Shown piece by piece: positions 43,462 to 51,528 of a DNA stretch of 57,638 bases; the stretch's first letter is position 1, and every line of letters starts with the position of its first letter. Location of the stretch: the IMG/VR virus record IMGVR_UViG_3300044630_007310, positions 1-57,638 of that record; one strand, given 5' to 3'. The notes beneath the pieces are model-generated. The model saw only the letters and a list, made by a program, of their open reading frames with translations, did no database searches and was not told the origin of the DNA. The DNA comes from a virus. The position numbers and the translations under genes are program-made.

Positions 43462-43571
43462 TATTTTCTGTATTTATTTGAAAACTCTTCATCTTCTAAT
43501 TCAGGTGGACACCGGTCGACTATATTGCGTCTCCACCATCTCTTTATCGCATTCTTTATTTTATTAATCAT
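43461..43571 (-). CDS. Very small basic protein, 36 aa
   Basis: Sequence begins MINKIKNAIKRWWRRNIVD and ends SNKYRK. The N-terminal half is an amphipathic, strongly basic helix. It overlaps the Fpg-like gene by 8 nt and touches the 93-aa gene by 1 nt, filling the gap exactly. The overlap pattern supports it; nothing else is known. Confidence 0.5.
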   Translation of the reverse strand: MINKIKNAIKRWWRRNIVDRCPPELEDEEFSNKYRK

Positions 43572-44358
43572 TTTTAGAATATTTATGATTAAACCAAAGG
43601 GTTCTGCCGGTTCCGTCTATTGTGCTTGCTTCTTTGCCATAGCACTGCATCCAATCCATTATGTTTACCTTTTGTACTCCATTAGGATTTTTCCAATCCT
43701 TAATTGACCCTCCTCCTATTTGATAGGCTTCAATTGGAATCTGTTTACATAGAGATAATAATTCATCTCGCTCAACCGCTTCATTTGCAGGCAACCATGG
43801 ATCTATATCCGCTCTATATAAAATTTCAGCTCTAAGATAATTTCCAATACCATTGAAGTATTTTTGATCCATTAAGATTTCGCAGATGGGCTTATTGAAT
43901 ACCTTTCTTTTTTTATTGCGATGCAAGTTATCCACAAATGCGTCATATTCTCTAGTTGGATCAGGTCCTCGGTTTTGAGACCAATCTGTAACAACCTTCC
44001 ACTTTGCAAATCTTCTAACATCAACAAGACATAAACTAAATCTAGAAATGGAATTGAATTTAAGATGAGTGTGTTTTGGAATGCTCTCGGTACGATCATC
44101 TATTAATTTCCAGCTCCCTGACATTCCCATTGAAAAGCTAATTTTCATAAAAATATTCCTTCCCTGTGTTAAATTGAGTATTAATTCTTTACCTCTAGAT
44201 TCGGCAGTAATACTAAATATTTGTAAATCAGAGGGTTGAACTATTCCTAGATTACGATCCATTGCACTACTAGAGAAGCCAAATGAAGTAAAATCTACAC
44301 CTTGGCAAACTCTATTTATGTAATCTGACATTATTCTTATTTCAGCTAGTTCTGGCAT
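43564..44358 (-). CDS. Fpg/Nei-family DNA glycosylase without zinc ligands
   Basis: 264 aa. MPELAEIR supplies the catalytic Pro2 and Glu3; Lys57 (ESRGKELIL) is at the family position. The helix-two-turns-helix motif is in DQKYFNGIGNYLRAEIL. The C-terminal hairpin ends CYGKEASTIDGTGRTLWFN: the Arg and fold are kept but three of the four zinc-binding Cys are gone, as in zincless-finger Nei relatives. It removes oxidised or otherwise damaged bases and cuts at abasic sites. It overlaps the upstream gene by 13 nt. Confidence 0.87.
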   Translation of the reverse strand: MPELAEIRIMSDYINRVCQGVDFTSFGFSSSAMDRNLGIVQPSDLQIFSITAESRGKELILNLTQGRNIFMKISFSMGMSGSWKLIDDRTESIPKHTHLKFNSISRFSLCLVDVRRFAKWKVVTDWSQNRGPDPTREYDAFVDNLHRNKKRKVFNKPICEILMDQKYFNGIGNYLRAEILYRADIDPWLPANEAVERDELLSLCKQIPIEAYQIGGGSIKDWKNPNGVQKVNIMDWMQCYGKEASTIDGTGRTLWFNHKYSKND

Positions 44359-44684
44359 GTTGGAATATCTAAAGTTTTAACTAGCGTCCATGCTGCAATA
44401 TGAACAATTTCAAGACGCTCTAGAGTTTTTTCATCAATTTTATAACCGAATGAATACATTCCGTCTATATGTTGAAAATGAACAATATCTCCAGGAAAAA
44501 CCTGAGGGGATCCAGGAGCACATCTCACGGGAGCAGATTCTACTTCTCCATTTTCATATTCGTATTGAGCAATCATCACTTCTAAATCAATTTGATCCCC
44601 TTTTTTATATCCCGAGTAAGGCGCAGGGTCACGTTGCTCCAATATTCTAACATAACAGTCATTCGGACAATTTTGTAATTCCAT
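44346..44684 (-). CDS. Hypothetical beta-rich protein, 112 aa
   Basis: First gene of the minus-strand block facing the gene at 44757. It contains APYSGYKKGDQIDLEVMIAQ and VFPGDIVHFQHIDG, which suggest a small beta-barrel. No family is recognised. Confidence 0.55.
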   Translation of the reverse strand: MELQNCPNDCYVRILEQRDPAPYSGYKKGDQIDLEVMIAQYEYENGEVESAPVRCAPGSPQVFPGDIVHFQHIDGMYSFGYKIDEKTLERLEIVHIAAWTLVKTLDIPTCQN

Positions 44685-44730
44685 TTTTATTGGTTTATTT
44701 AAAATTACTAAAATTTATCGAAGTATTAAG

Positions 44731-44738
44731 ATAAATAA
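44731..44738 (+). promoter_or_regulatory. Candidate late promoter for the internal-protein/tail-tube block
   Basis: Octamer ATAAATAA ending 18 nt before the ATG at 44757. The 18-nt string ATAAATAATAAAAAAATC is identical to the one before the prohead protease gene. Confidence 0.58.
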
Positions 44739-44756
44739 TAAAAAAATCCGGATATA

Positions 44757-44996
44757 ATGAAAAACCCTGTAATGAACTATAATCAGTTTATGTCAGTATT
44801 CAAAAGCGCAGCTAATGGATATAGCGGTAAAGGAAACGTTGCAAACAAAGATGCAAAATCAGCATCTGGGATTAATCAAGGAATGGTAACTGGACCAATT
44901 TCTGGTAAAAACACCGCTCACCTTGATAAATACACTAAGCAACACCTAGCTAATATTAAGAAGAAGAGCGCTTCTATGGGTAGCAATAAAAAATAA
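44757..44996 (+). CDS. Small basic protein with capsid-targeting-like leader
   Basis: 79 aa, strongly basic, Lys/Ser/Asn/Gly-rich, ending KKKSASMGSNKK. Leader MKNPVMNYNQFMSVFKS has the YxxF core of the T4 capsid-targeting sequence but Lys where Glu is expected at the cut site. Size, charge and late-type promoter are like T4 internal proteins, which are packed with the DNA and injected. No enzymatic motif is seen. Confidence 0.6.
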   Translation: MKNPVMNYNQFMSVFKSAANGYSGKGNVANKDAKSASGINQGMVTGPISGKNTAHLDKYTKQHLANIKKKSASMGSNKK

Positions 44997-45010
44997 AATT
45001 ATTTCTTATA

Positions 45011-45274
45011 ATGAGAGCCATTACAAAATTTAGTCAGTTTGCTCTGCTTGAAAAGAAGGGAGATTTGAAGAAACTCGTTGGTAAAAGACCTGAGGAGGAA
45101 TTAACAGTTAACGATGCTAAAAAGATCGGTAATAGAGTTGCTAGAATGGAAGGTGAGCAAAAGCAAAAATTCGTTGGTATCATTAATTTCTTAGGAGCAT
45201 CTTGCGATATTTATGGTGAGCTTTGGAAAAATTATACTCTAACCAGAGACAGCTTAGATAAGAAAAAGGACTAG
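45011..45274 (+). CDS. Small basic protein with capsid-targeting-like leader
   Basis: 87 aa. Leader MRAITKFSQFALLEKKG: KFSQFALLE lines up with KTYQEFIAE of T4 internal proteins, with cleavage expected after L-L-E. The mature part is about 74 residues, helical and basic (KKLVGKRPEEEL, NRVARMEGEQKQKFVGII). It is in the same transcript as the 79-aa gene 14 nt upstream and ends 3 nt before the next gene. Probable internal head protein; inferred. Confidence 0.6.
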   Translation: MRAITKFSQFALLEKKGDLKKLVGKRPEEELTVNDAKKIGNRVARMEGEQKQKFVGIINFLGASCDIYGELWKNYTLTRDSLDKKKD

Positions 45275-45277
45275 CCT

Positions 45278-46036
45278 ATGAACCAGGTATATGAAGGCTA
45301 TTTCGACGATTCTAGTGCAAAGGATGGAGGAGTTATTTTTCAGGCAAAAGTTTCGCATGACATATCTTGGATAATTGAGAACGGCAGGACTGTTTTCGAC
45401 CAAAAAGACATAAATACCAAATTACATGAAGTTAAAGTTTTTCCAGACTTAAATTATAAGTCTGGACAGGCTACTTCCGTGTATTATGTACTATCTGAGA
45501 TAAACATTTTAAAAAGAAAATTTGATCTAGCATCAAGATTTATTAAGAGACAAATATCTCCACAGTATTCAGTAGAATTAGATGCTGCTCCAGATAAGGA
45601 GGCAGATATCAATGAGCGTCACTTTACAAATACTCAATATAGAGTAAGCTTTAAGACAAATAAAATCTACTTAAGAGAAATTTCTACATCAGGAATCGAT
45701 AATGGAAATCCAAACGTAGTGCTAAAAATTTCTACCGGTCTGGTAGATCAAGCAGATGGGGAAACCTTAGATCCTTGGTCTAATTTTAATATTAGAGTAA
45801 AGGGTAGTGGAGTGGATATAGAGATAAGTGAAAGATCTAATGTTAAAATATCCGCAGCTAAAGAGTATGATCTAATTGATAATAAATCTGATTTGGTATT
45901 TCAAACAATTATTCCATCTCTGCATTTAAAATTTGCTGGAGATCGAGTAAATGTAGAAACTTTTTCAAGTAGATCACATAATCTTTGGAATTCATCTAGA
46001 AACGATATTGAAACTTTATTTTCAGACGAATATTAA
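45278..46036 (+). CDS. Hypothetical protein upstream of the tail tube, 252 aa
   Basis: Mixed alpha/beta, with a beta-rich C-terminal half (NVVLKISTGLVDQADGETLD, NIRVKGSGVDIEISERSN). No known domain. It lies between a head-type small protein and the tail tube gene, so a virion role such as tail terminator or connector is possible but not shown. Confidence 0.5.
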   Translation: MNQVYEGYFDDSSAKDGGVIFQAKVSHDISWIIENGRTVFDQKDINTKLHEVKVFPDLNYKSGQATSVYYVLSEINILKRKFDLASRFIKRQISPQYSVELDAAPDKEADINERHFTNTQYRVSFKTNKIYLREISTSGIDNGNPNVVLKISTGLVDQADGETLDPWSNFNIRVKGSGVDIEISERSNVKISAAKEYDLIDNKSDLVFQTIIPSLHLKFAGDRVNVETFSSRSHNLWNSSRNDIETLFSDEY

Positions 46037-46072
46037 ACTAATGATACGTTTAAAAAAGTAGGAAATAAACGA

Positions 46073-46080
46073 ATAAATAA
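46073..46080 (+). promoter_or_regulatory. Candidate late promoter for the tail tube gene
   Basis: Octamer ATAAATAA within GAATAAATAAATTAAAATAA, ending 20 nt before the ATG at 46101, in a 64-nt gap. Confidence 0.45.
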
Positions 46081-46100
46081 ATTAAAATAATCTAATTAAT

Positions 46101-46673
46101 ATGCCACTTCCACATTGGGATAATTCGGTAGCATCTAGAAATAGTTACGAACCTATTTTTCAAAACCAGTTTGAGTTTGTTATAAACCCTCCTGCAGGTT
46201 TAGCTGGGGATGCTAATGCTCCACTATTAGTAGAGCAAATATTAACAGTTTCTGGTATTCCTGAACAGATGACAGCTGGGTCAGTTACACAATTCTATAA
46301 GTTTTCTAAAAGAGCATATGCGGCAGCAACTCCAAATGAGACCCTCGCTAAGTTATCATGTACATTTGAGGTAAACTTAGATAATGAAAACAATATGTAT
46401 GTTTATAATACATTAAGAGCATGGGCAGATTTAATTTACGATCCATTAACAGGAAGACAAGGATTAAAGAGAGATTATGTTGGTAGTGCAAGATTAGTTA
46501 TCTTTAATAAGGCAGGTGATATATTTAGAGAATTTACATTCGTTAACATGTTCCTAGATAAGGAATTAAGTGCAATGACTCTAGGCTATAGTACAACTGA
46601 CATATACAAAATTACAGCTAGCTTTACTTCTGATACTTGGAGAGAAACTAGAATCGGACAGATTGCAGTTTAA
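46101..46673 (+). CDS. Tail tube protein, gp19-like
   Basis: 190 aa. NSYEPIFQNQFEFVINPP begins the first tube beta strands; LVEQILTVSGIPEQ, LSCTFEVNLDNENNM, LRAWADLIYDPLTG and REFTFVNMFLDKELSAMTLG follow in the order expected of contractile-tail tube proteins, and it ends with a strand containing YKITASFTSDTW. It is slightly longer than T4 gp19 (163 aa). The matching tail sheath gene is not in this window. Confidence 0.82.
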   Translation: MPLPHWDNSVASRNSYEPIFQNQFEFVINPPAGLAGDANAPLLVEQILTVSGIPEQMTAGSVTQFYKFSKRAYAAATPNETLAKLSCTFEVNLDNENNMYVYNTLRAWADLIYDPLTGRQGLKRDYVGSARLVIFNKAGDIFREFTFVNMFLDKELSAMTLGYSTTDIYKITASFTSDTWRETRIGQIAV

Positions 46674-46690
46674 ATAAAATAAGACTAAGG

Positions 46691-47137
46691 ATGGAAACTT
46701 TTAATGTTCAAAGAAGAGATGTTCATACATTTGATGATTATATGAATCTTAAAAAGCCAGGATTCGGTGGCCCTAAGTCTGCTAAACTTTTGAAGGATGG
46801 CAGAGGAAAGTTCATTGATAAAGATAGAAAATTATCTGGGTTTCAGAGAACTGTTAAAAGAGACGATACTTTTAAAAATCAAGTATTTAATCCAACTTAT
46901 AAGGCAATGGGTGGAGATCTAGTTCATAAACAAGAATTTAAAAAGAATCCTTACGATTACCCGGATCTTTACAATAATACTGGAATTGGTACGGTAGAAG
47001 TTGGAGAAACAAACGAAGGTAAATGCCATTCTAACTTTACTAGATTTATTTTAGAATCCGAGTGTGAATGTGAATCAGATTGTGATTGCAAAGATTGCAA
47101 AACTCATAAAAGAGGAAAATACAAAAAATCTAAATAA
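46691..47137 (+). CDS. Hypothetical protein with Cys/Asp cluster at C terminus
   Basis: 148 aa. The N terminus has VHTFDDYMNLKKPGFGGPKS, whose FDDY matches the aromatic-x-x-aromatic core of the leader family. The middle is basic. Near the end ESECECESDCDCKDCKTHK has six Cys in 15 residues alternating with acidic residues, a likely metal-binding patch. It is 17 nt after the tail tube gene. Function unknown. Confidence 0.55.
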   Translation: METFNVQRRDVHTFDDYMNLKKPGFGGPKSAKLLKDGRGKFIDKDRKLSGFQRTVKRDDTFKNQVFNPTYKAMGGDLVHKQEFKKNPYDYPDLYNNTGIGTVEVGETNEGKCHSNFTRFILESECECESDCDCKDCKTHKRGKYKKSK

Positions 47138-47150
47138 TCTTTGGCATCGA

Positions 47151-49358
47151 ATGAATTTAAAAAGGGCAATTCTAAATTATTCTGATTGGAATAGAATAGT
47201 TGAATCTAATCTCAATTTTGATCAAAATTCCTTTTTAAAATTTTCTATCCTAGAACAAGACGAACAGAGATCCTTAATACCAAATTGGCTAGAATGGACT
47301 AGAGATGTCTTATGGTCAGGAACAGATCAATCAGCAAACGTAATTTTTATTAACTCCCAACCTGAATTAAAAATATCCGGAGATCAATCTGGAACAGAAG
47401 GAGTAAATCTGATACAGATTTCATTTAAAGGAGCAAAGTGTACTAAAAACGGTCAAACTAAATTTATAGGGTCAACTGGGCCTTTTCTACTCTATGCTAG
47501 ATCAGACGAGCCTTGGTTTTTATATGAAAGTTTAGAAGGAGCCCAAACTAAATCAACATCGCAAGGTAGATTTTCAGCTAAGTGGGGAGGTTTCATATTT
47601 AATGAAATTAAAAAGACAAGTGGACAGACCCTAGCTACAGTCAATCAACAGGGCCTACCTGCTCAAATAACTAATGATGTTGTTAACTGGGCAAAAGGTA
47701 ATTTTCTTCAACTTCTCTGGAACAGTAAAGCAAGAATAAGTTGGACATATATTAGCTTATACAATCTAGGGATAATAGATCTTGCAAAAGAGGATATAAA
47801 TAAGGCTATAAAGTTTCCTAAAAATATTACTATTAAAGATCCTGGGATAAAATCTAGTTTTTATGATATTCAAAAGAATATAGAATCTTCGATGAAAACC
47901 AACGAATCTATGTATTATATTAAGCCATTTGCTATTTTTGAACAGGATGAATATTATAAACAAACAGTTGATTCTGAAGGAAACGAGGTCAGTCTTGTAA
48001 AATATAACGTCATAGATGAAATAGTAATAAGAGAAAGCGCATCTGAAGAAGAAAAAAAGGCAGCCTGGGATAGATGTGAAAAATATAATGAAGAAGGACA
48101 TCGAGTTGTTCCTAAATCTTTATTTACAAATAATCCGGATGATCTTGGAATTAGATTAGTATTGGAGAGAGAATTTGATGAGGTAGTAATAAAATTAGAT
48201 AAGAAAACCGGCAAAATATCAACTTGGATTAACAAATTAAAAGCAAAAACTAAGGCGGCCGGTAGAACTATATTGATGCCAAAATCTGATAAAACATATA
48301 AAGCATGGGAAGCAATTGCTCTTGCTGAATCTGATTTATTGAGAACCCTTAAGAAAAAACTTCCTAAAAAGTTTTATAATAAGAAGGATGTTATGAGCGA
48401 GGAGGGTCTAGACGCAGTTATTAAATTATGGAAGGAAAATAAAATATCTGAATCGGATTACAGAAGATTTAGAGCAATTTTATATGAATGGGATGAGGAA
48501 ACTAAAAATAAAGAAAAAGAGGCCTCGAAATCACTTTTAGATAAATTATGGGACGATGCAAAATGGTTTGGAGAAGAGGCAAAGAAAGGATTTGACGATG
48601 CTTATAATACTGGAAAGAAAATTGTAACTAACGTTAAAGACGGGGTAATCAGTGCAGGAGAAGCAACGGCAAAGGCAATTAGCGACGGATGGAATGTATT
48701 GCAATTGGATCCTAATAATACATTCCATCAAAAAGAAATACAGGCAGCTTTTGATAAAATAGGAGAGATTAAAGATGATGTAGTTGAATGGGGAAAAGAG
48801 GAAGGAATAAATTTTATTGAAAATACACTAACTCCTTATGGCATTTATATATCTTTAGACAATTTAAATGTTGAAGTAGTTGAAATTAACAATCCTGCTC
48901 TTTCTAAAATTAAGGATGCAGCCCCTACGATAAAAGCCGATGTTAATGGTACTATTTCGATTATAACTCAAATTAAAGGAGGTAAAACAAGTGGAGTAGA
49001 TATAGAAGTAAATGGAGATTTACAATTAGAAGGAGATGTAGATTTAGATAAAAAGGCCTTAACTATTAAATTTAAATCCTTATCATTAGAAACCATCGGA
49101 GAATCTGATTTATCTGGGCTATTCAGTGATAATTCGCTTTCAAATTTTTTACCTTATTTTAAAATTTATAATAAAGAGAACGGAAAATCAACCGCTAAAA
49201 TTTGGTGGGAAAATACATTTACTGGAAATGAGATTTATAATTGGGAATTTAATTTACAGACGCCATTAGAAAAATCAATAGTAGCAGAATTGAATAAATA
49301 TAAAGGATATAGTCTAGATAAGTATTTACAGGGAGTGCCTGAATTTACAAATAAATAA
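47151..49358 (+). CDS. Large protein with capsid-targeting-like leader, 735 aa
   Basis: The start is set at ATG 47151 (MNLKRAILNYSDWNRIVES), after the stop of the previous gene. An upstream in-frame ATG at 47064 would run through that gene's Cys cluster and hide the leader. YSDW and I-V-E fit the leader pattern; SILEQ offers a second possible cut near residue 34. The body has a soluble beta-rich first part, a charged helical middle (about 380-540) and a beta-rich C-terminal domain with DVNGTISIITQIKGG. No enzyme motif is recognised. Probably a virion, perhaps ejected, protein. Confidence 0.6.
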   Translation: MNLKRAILNYSDWNRIVESNLNFDQNSFLKFSILEQDEQRSLIPNWLEWTRDVLWSGTDQSANVIFINSQPELKISGDQSGTEGVNLIQISFKGAKCTKNGQTKFIGSTGPFLLYARSDEPWFLYESLEGAQTKSTSQGRFSAKWGGFIFNEIKKTSGQTLATVNQQGLPAQITNDVVNWAKGNFLQLLWNSKARISWTYISLYNLGIIDLAKEDINKAIKFPKNITIKDPGIKSSFYDIQKNIESSMKTNESMYYIKPFAIFEQDEYYKQTVDSEGNEVSLVKYNVIDEIVIRESASEEEKKAAWDRCEKYNEEGHRVVPKSLFTNNPDDLGIRLVLEREFDEVVIKLDKKTGKISTWINKLKAKTKAAGRTILMPKSDKTYKAWEAIALAESDLLRTLKKKLPKKFYNKKDVMSEEGLDAVIKLWKENKISESDYRRFRAILYEWDEETKNKEKEASKSLLDKLWDDAKWFGEEAKKGFDDAYNTGKKIVTNVKDGVISAGEATAKAISDGWNVLQLDPNNTFHQKEIQAAFDKIGEIKDDVVEWGKEEGINFIENTLTPYGIYISLDNLNVEVVEINNPALSKIKDAAPTIKADVNGTISIITQIKGGKTSGVDIEVNGDLQLEGDVDLDKKALTIKFKSLSLETIGESDLSGLFSDNSLSNFLPYFKIYNKENGKSTAKIWWENTFTGNEIYNWEFNLQTPLEKSIVAELNKYKGYSLDKYLQGVPEFTNK

Positions 49359-49363
49359 ATATA

Positions 49364-50269
49364 ATGAAGGTAATTAAGAACTATAGAGACTGGAGTAAGG
49401 TATTTGAGCAAGGATATAATGATTTAGATCCTCTAGCTGGAGATGTTCAATATACTCCATCTCAATGGCACGATACTTCTACTAATGCTCCTGAAGGAGG
49501 ACCTGGTCTAACCGGAGACTATGATTACTATTCTGCAATTAAATCAGAAAATCCACCGGCTGAAGATATACCAACTGATGATAAGTGGATTGCTGAAAAA
49601 TTTAAAAAGCTATTAAGTAGCGAAGTTGCTCTTAAATCACTAAAGAAAAGAATTAATCAAGTAATAGACTCAGAAGTAAATAAAAAATACAACACAAGTC
49701 CAGACAAGGCAAAGATTGATCCAATTAATATTCAGACAGCAATTCAGGATTACTTTAAAAATGATCCTGATGGCGGAAGATACCCAATTGCTATTGCCGG
49801 GGGATTAGGAGACAGTATTAAGATTTCCCATTGGTTAGGTAAAGCTGCAGTTGCTAAAATTATTCCAAGCGAGTCAAATCCTCTGGTTGGTACTATAACT
49901 GGAACAATTACTCTTTCAATAAATATAACAAATTCAGAGTTAAAAAAGATTAACCCTAACGGAATTTCTATTCCAATATTAATAAATATATCAATTGATT
50001 ACAATATTTCTGAGGAGCAATTGAGTAAACAAAATTTATTAATGACATGGACTATTAAAAGTATTGGAGTTTCTGGATCTACTGAAATTAAAGAAGGTCC
50101 TTTTGTTAATTCACCTATTGCTCTAAGTATTAATAACGGAAAAGCTAATTTAAAAGTAAAAATTAATAATACTGCGATACCAATATTAAAGGATAAGGAT
50201 CTAAAAATAAGCAGCTACGTACCTCAAAAAACTGGAGTAGTAGACGTTGATATTACCCAAATTGCATAA
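49364..50269 (+). CDS. Virion candidate with capsid-targeting-like leader, paralogue A
   Basis: 301 aa. Leader MKVIKNYRDWSKVFEQ (YRDW, then V-F-E). A disordered acidic segment follows to about residue 75, then a helix with KRINQVID at 95-102, then a beta-rich C-terminal domain (TITGTITLSINITNSELKKI). The KR-[IV]-NQ-x-ID helix recurs at 54-61 of the next gene, with a similar beta-rich domain after it, so the two are paralogues. Starts 5 nt after the 735-aa gene. No function is recognised. Confidence 0.58.
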   Translation: MKVIKNYRDWSKVFEQGYNDLDPLAGDVQYTPSQWHDTSTNAPEGGPGLTGDYDYYSAIKSENPPAEDIPTDDKWIAEKFKKLLSSEVALKSLKKRINQVIDSEVNKKYNTSPDKAKIDPINIQTAIQDYFKNDPDGGRYPIAIAGGLGDSIKISHWLGKAAVAKIIPSESNPLVGTITGTITLSINITNSELKKINPNGISIPILINISIDYNISEEQLSKQNLLMTWTIKSIGVSGSTEIKEGPFVNSPIALSINNGKANLKVKINNTAIPILKDKDLKISSYVPQKTGVVDVDITQIA

Positions 50270-50283
50270 AATAATTTAAAGAT

Positions 50284-51126
50284 ATGATATTAAATTTTAA
50301 AAGATGGAAGGAAGTTCAGGGAAAAGTCTCGGAATCTAATTATGCTTCGATCTTTGAGGAAGAGCAAGGCGGATCAGGATCCGATATGAATGTATTATTA
50401 ATTAAATTATTAGGAAACCCGGCAACTAGGGGAACCGTTATTAAAAGAGTTAATCAGGCTATTGATAAAAATTTAATCAATAATACCAATGTTAATCCGT
50501 CAACAATTACTTTAGATTTAAATAAAATGGAGCCAGCGGCTAGAGTATTTTTTGATGCCGATCTTCCACCTAAAATCAAGGTTAAAATTTCAAGTTTAGC
50601 TGCGACAGAAGGTGAAAATAAGGGTGCAGGAATCTTAAATGTATTTAATACTAAAAAGAAGCTATCTGAGGGATGGGTTGGACTTGATGTTAATTATCTA
50701 GTTGATATAGAAATCGATGAGGTTATTTTAAATGCGATGTTTGAAAACCCAGAAGATCGATCAATTAAAAATATATCAGGGGTTGGAATATTAAGAGGAA
50801 AATTGGTTCAATCTGGTGAAATGAATGAAGCGGGAAAACCTAAATGGATTAACAGGTGGGAATTAATTGATTTGGGAATCAATTTTGTAAAGCCACTAGA
50901 TGAATATAAATTTACATGTAAATCTAGACCCGCTACTGAATTAATAGGTAAAAACCTATCTAGCGGAGCAGCTATAGATGCTGAATCAATAATTAATGTT
51001 AATGAATTTGTTTTAAATAAAGGAGAAAAAAAAATATATGGGCCATCTTACTTTATGACATCTGAATTATTTAAGGGAACTGAGCTTAAGATTGAAGTAG
51101 ATATAAACGATCTTCTTGAAAAATAA
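50284..51126 (+). CDS. Virion candidate with capsid-targeting-like leader, paralogue B
   Basis: 280 aa. Leader MILNFKRWKEVQGKVSES with FKRW, and a likely prohead-protease site at SIFEEE (I-F-E, residues 23-25). A helix with KRVNQAID at 54-61 and a beta-rich domain follow, as in the preceding gene. Last gene of the plus-strand block; its stop is 3 nt from the convergent gene at 51130. Confidence 0.58.
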   Translation: MILNFKRWKEVQGKVSESNYASIFEEEQGGSGSDMNVLLIKLLGNPATRGTVIKRVNQAIDKNLINNTNVNPSTITLDLNKMEPAARVFFDADLPPKIKVKISSLAATEGENKGAGILNVFNTKKKLSEGWVGLDVNYLVDIEIDEVILNAMFENPEDRSIKNISGVGILRGKLVQSGEMNEAGKPKWINRWELIDLGINFVKPLDEYKFTCKSRPATELIGKNLSSGAAIDAESIINVNEFVLNKGEKKIYGPSYFMTSELFKGTELKIEVDINDLLEK

Positions 51127-51129
51127 TTA

Positions 51130-51528
51130 TTAAGATCTAATAATTTTAAGATCCTTAACTGATTCCATTCCATCCTTATCAAACTCTTTAGGTTCAATTA
51201 AGGAGTATCTAAATAAGATAGGATCATATTCATTTGAGATAAATTGCATTGCATTTTTTATTATCCCAATTGAAAGATTGGAATTTAAATATATTATTCT
51301 GGTGTATTTTTCGTTTTTAATATTGATTGCCTTATCTAAGAGCTTTTTAATTTCATAATTAATTATGAATGACTGAACTTTATTAGGTATGATGAATTTA
51401 GAATTAAATTTATCCTTAATTATTTTACTAACATTTAGAATATAGTCATCTTTTCTTTTCTTTCCTAACTTAGAAGTGAATCCTTTAAACTCTCTTATAA
51501 ATATTATTTCAATTGTTCTATTTTCCAT
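51130..51528 (-). CDS. Hypothetical protein, 132 aa
   Basis: Basic, alternating strands and helices (IEIIFIREFKGFTSKLG, KYTRIIYLNSNLSIGI). No family is recognised. It overlaps the dCMP deaminase gene by 11 nt and is the last gene of that operon. Confidence 0.55.
   Translation of the reverse strand: MENRTIEIIFIREFKGFTSKLGKKRKDDYILNVSKIIKDKFNSKFIIPNKVQSFIINYEIKKLLDKAINIKNEKYTRIIYLNSNLSIGIIKNAMQFISNEYDPILFRYSLIEPKEFDKDGMESVKDLKIIRS

Noticed and set aside
47064-47150. Longer N terminus for the 735-aa protein
   Set aside because: It would read through the Cys-cluster codons of the previous gene in another frame and add residues before a clear leader starting at ATG 47151.
49351-49358. ATAAATAA octamer 5 nt before the ATG at 49364
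   Set aside because: It overlaps the stop region of the previous gene and is too close to the start; the spacing does not fit the other sites and the sequence is probably chance AT-rich DNA.
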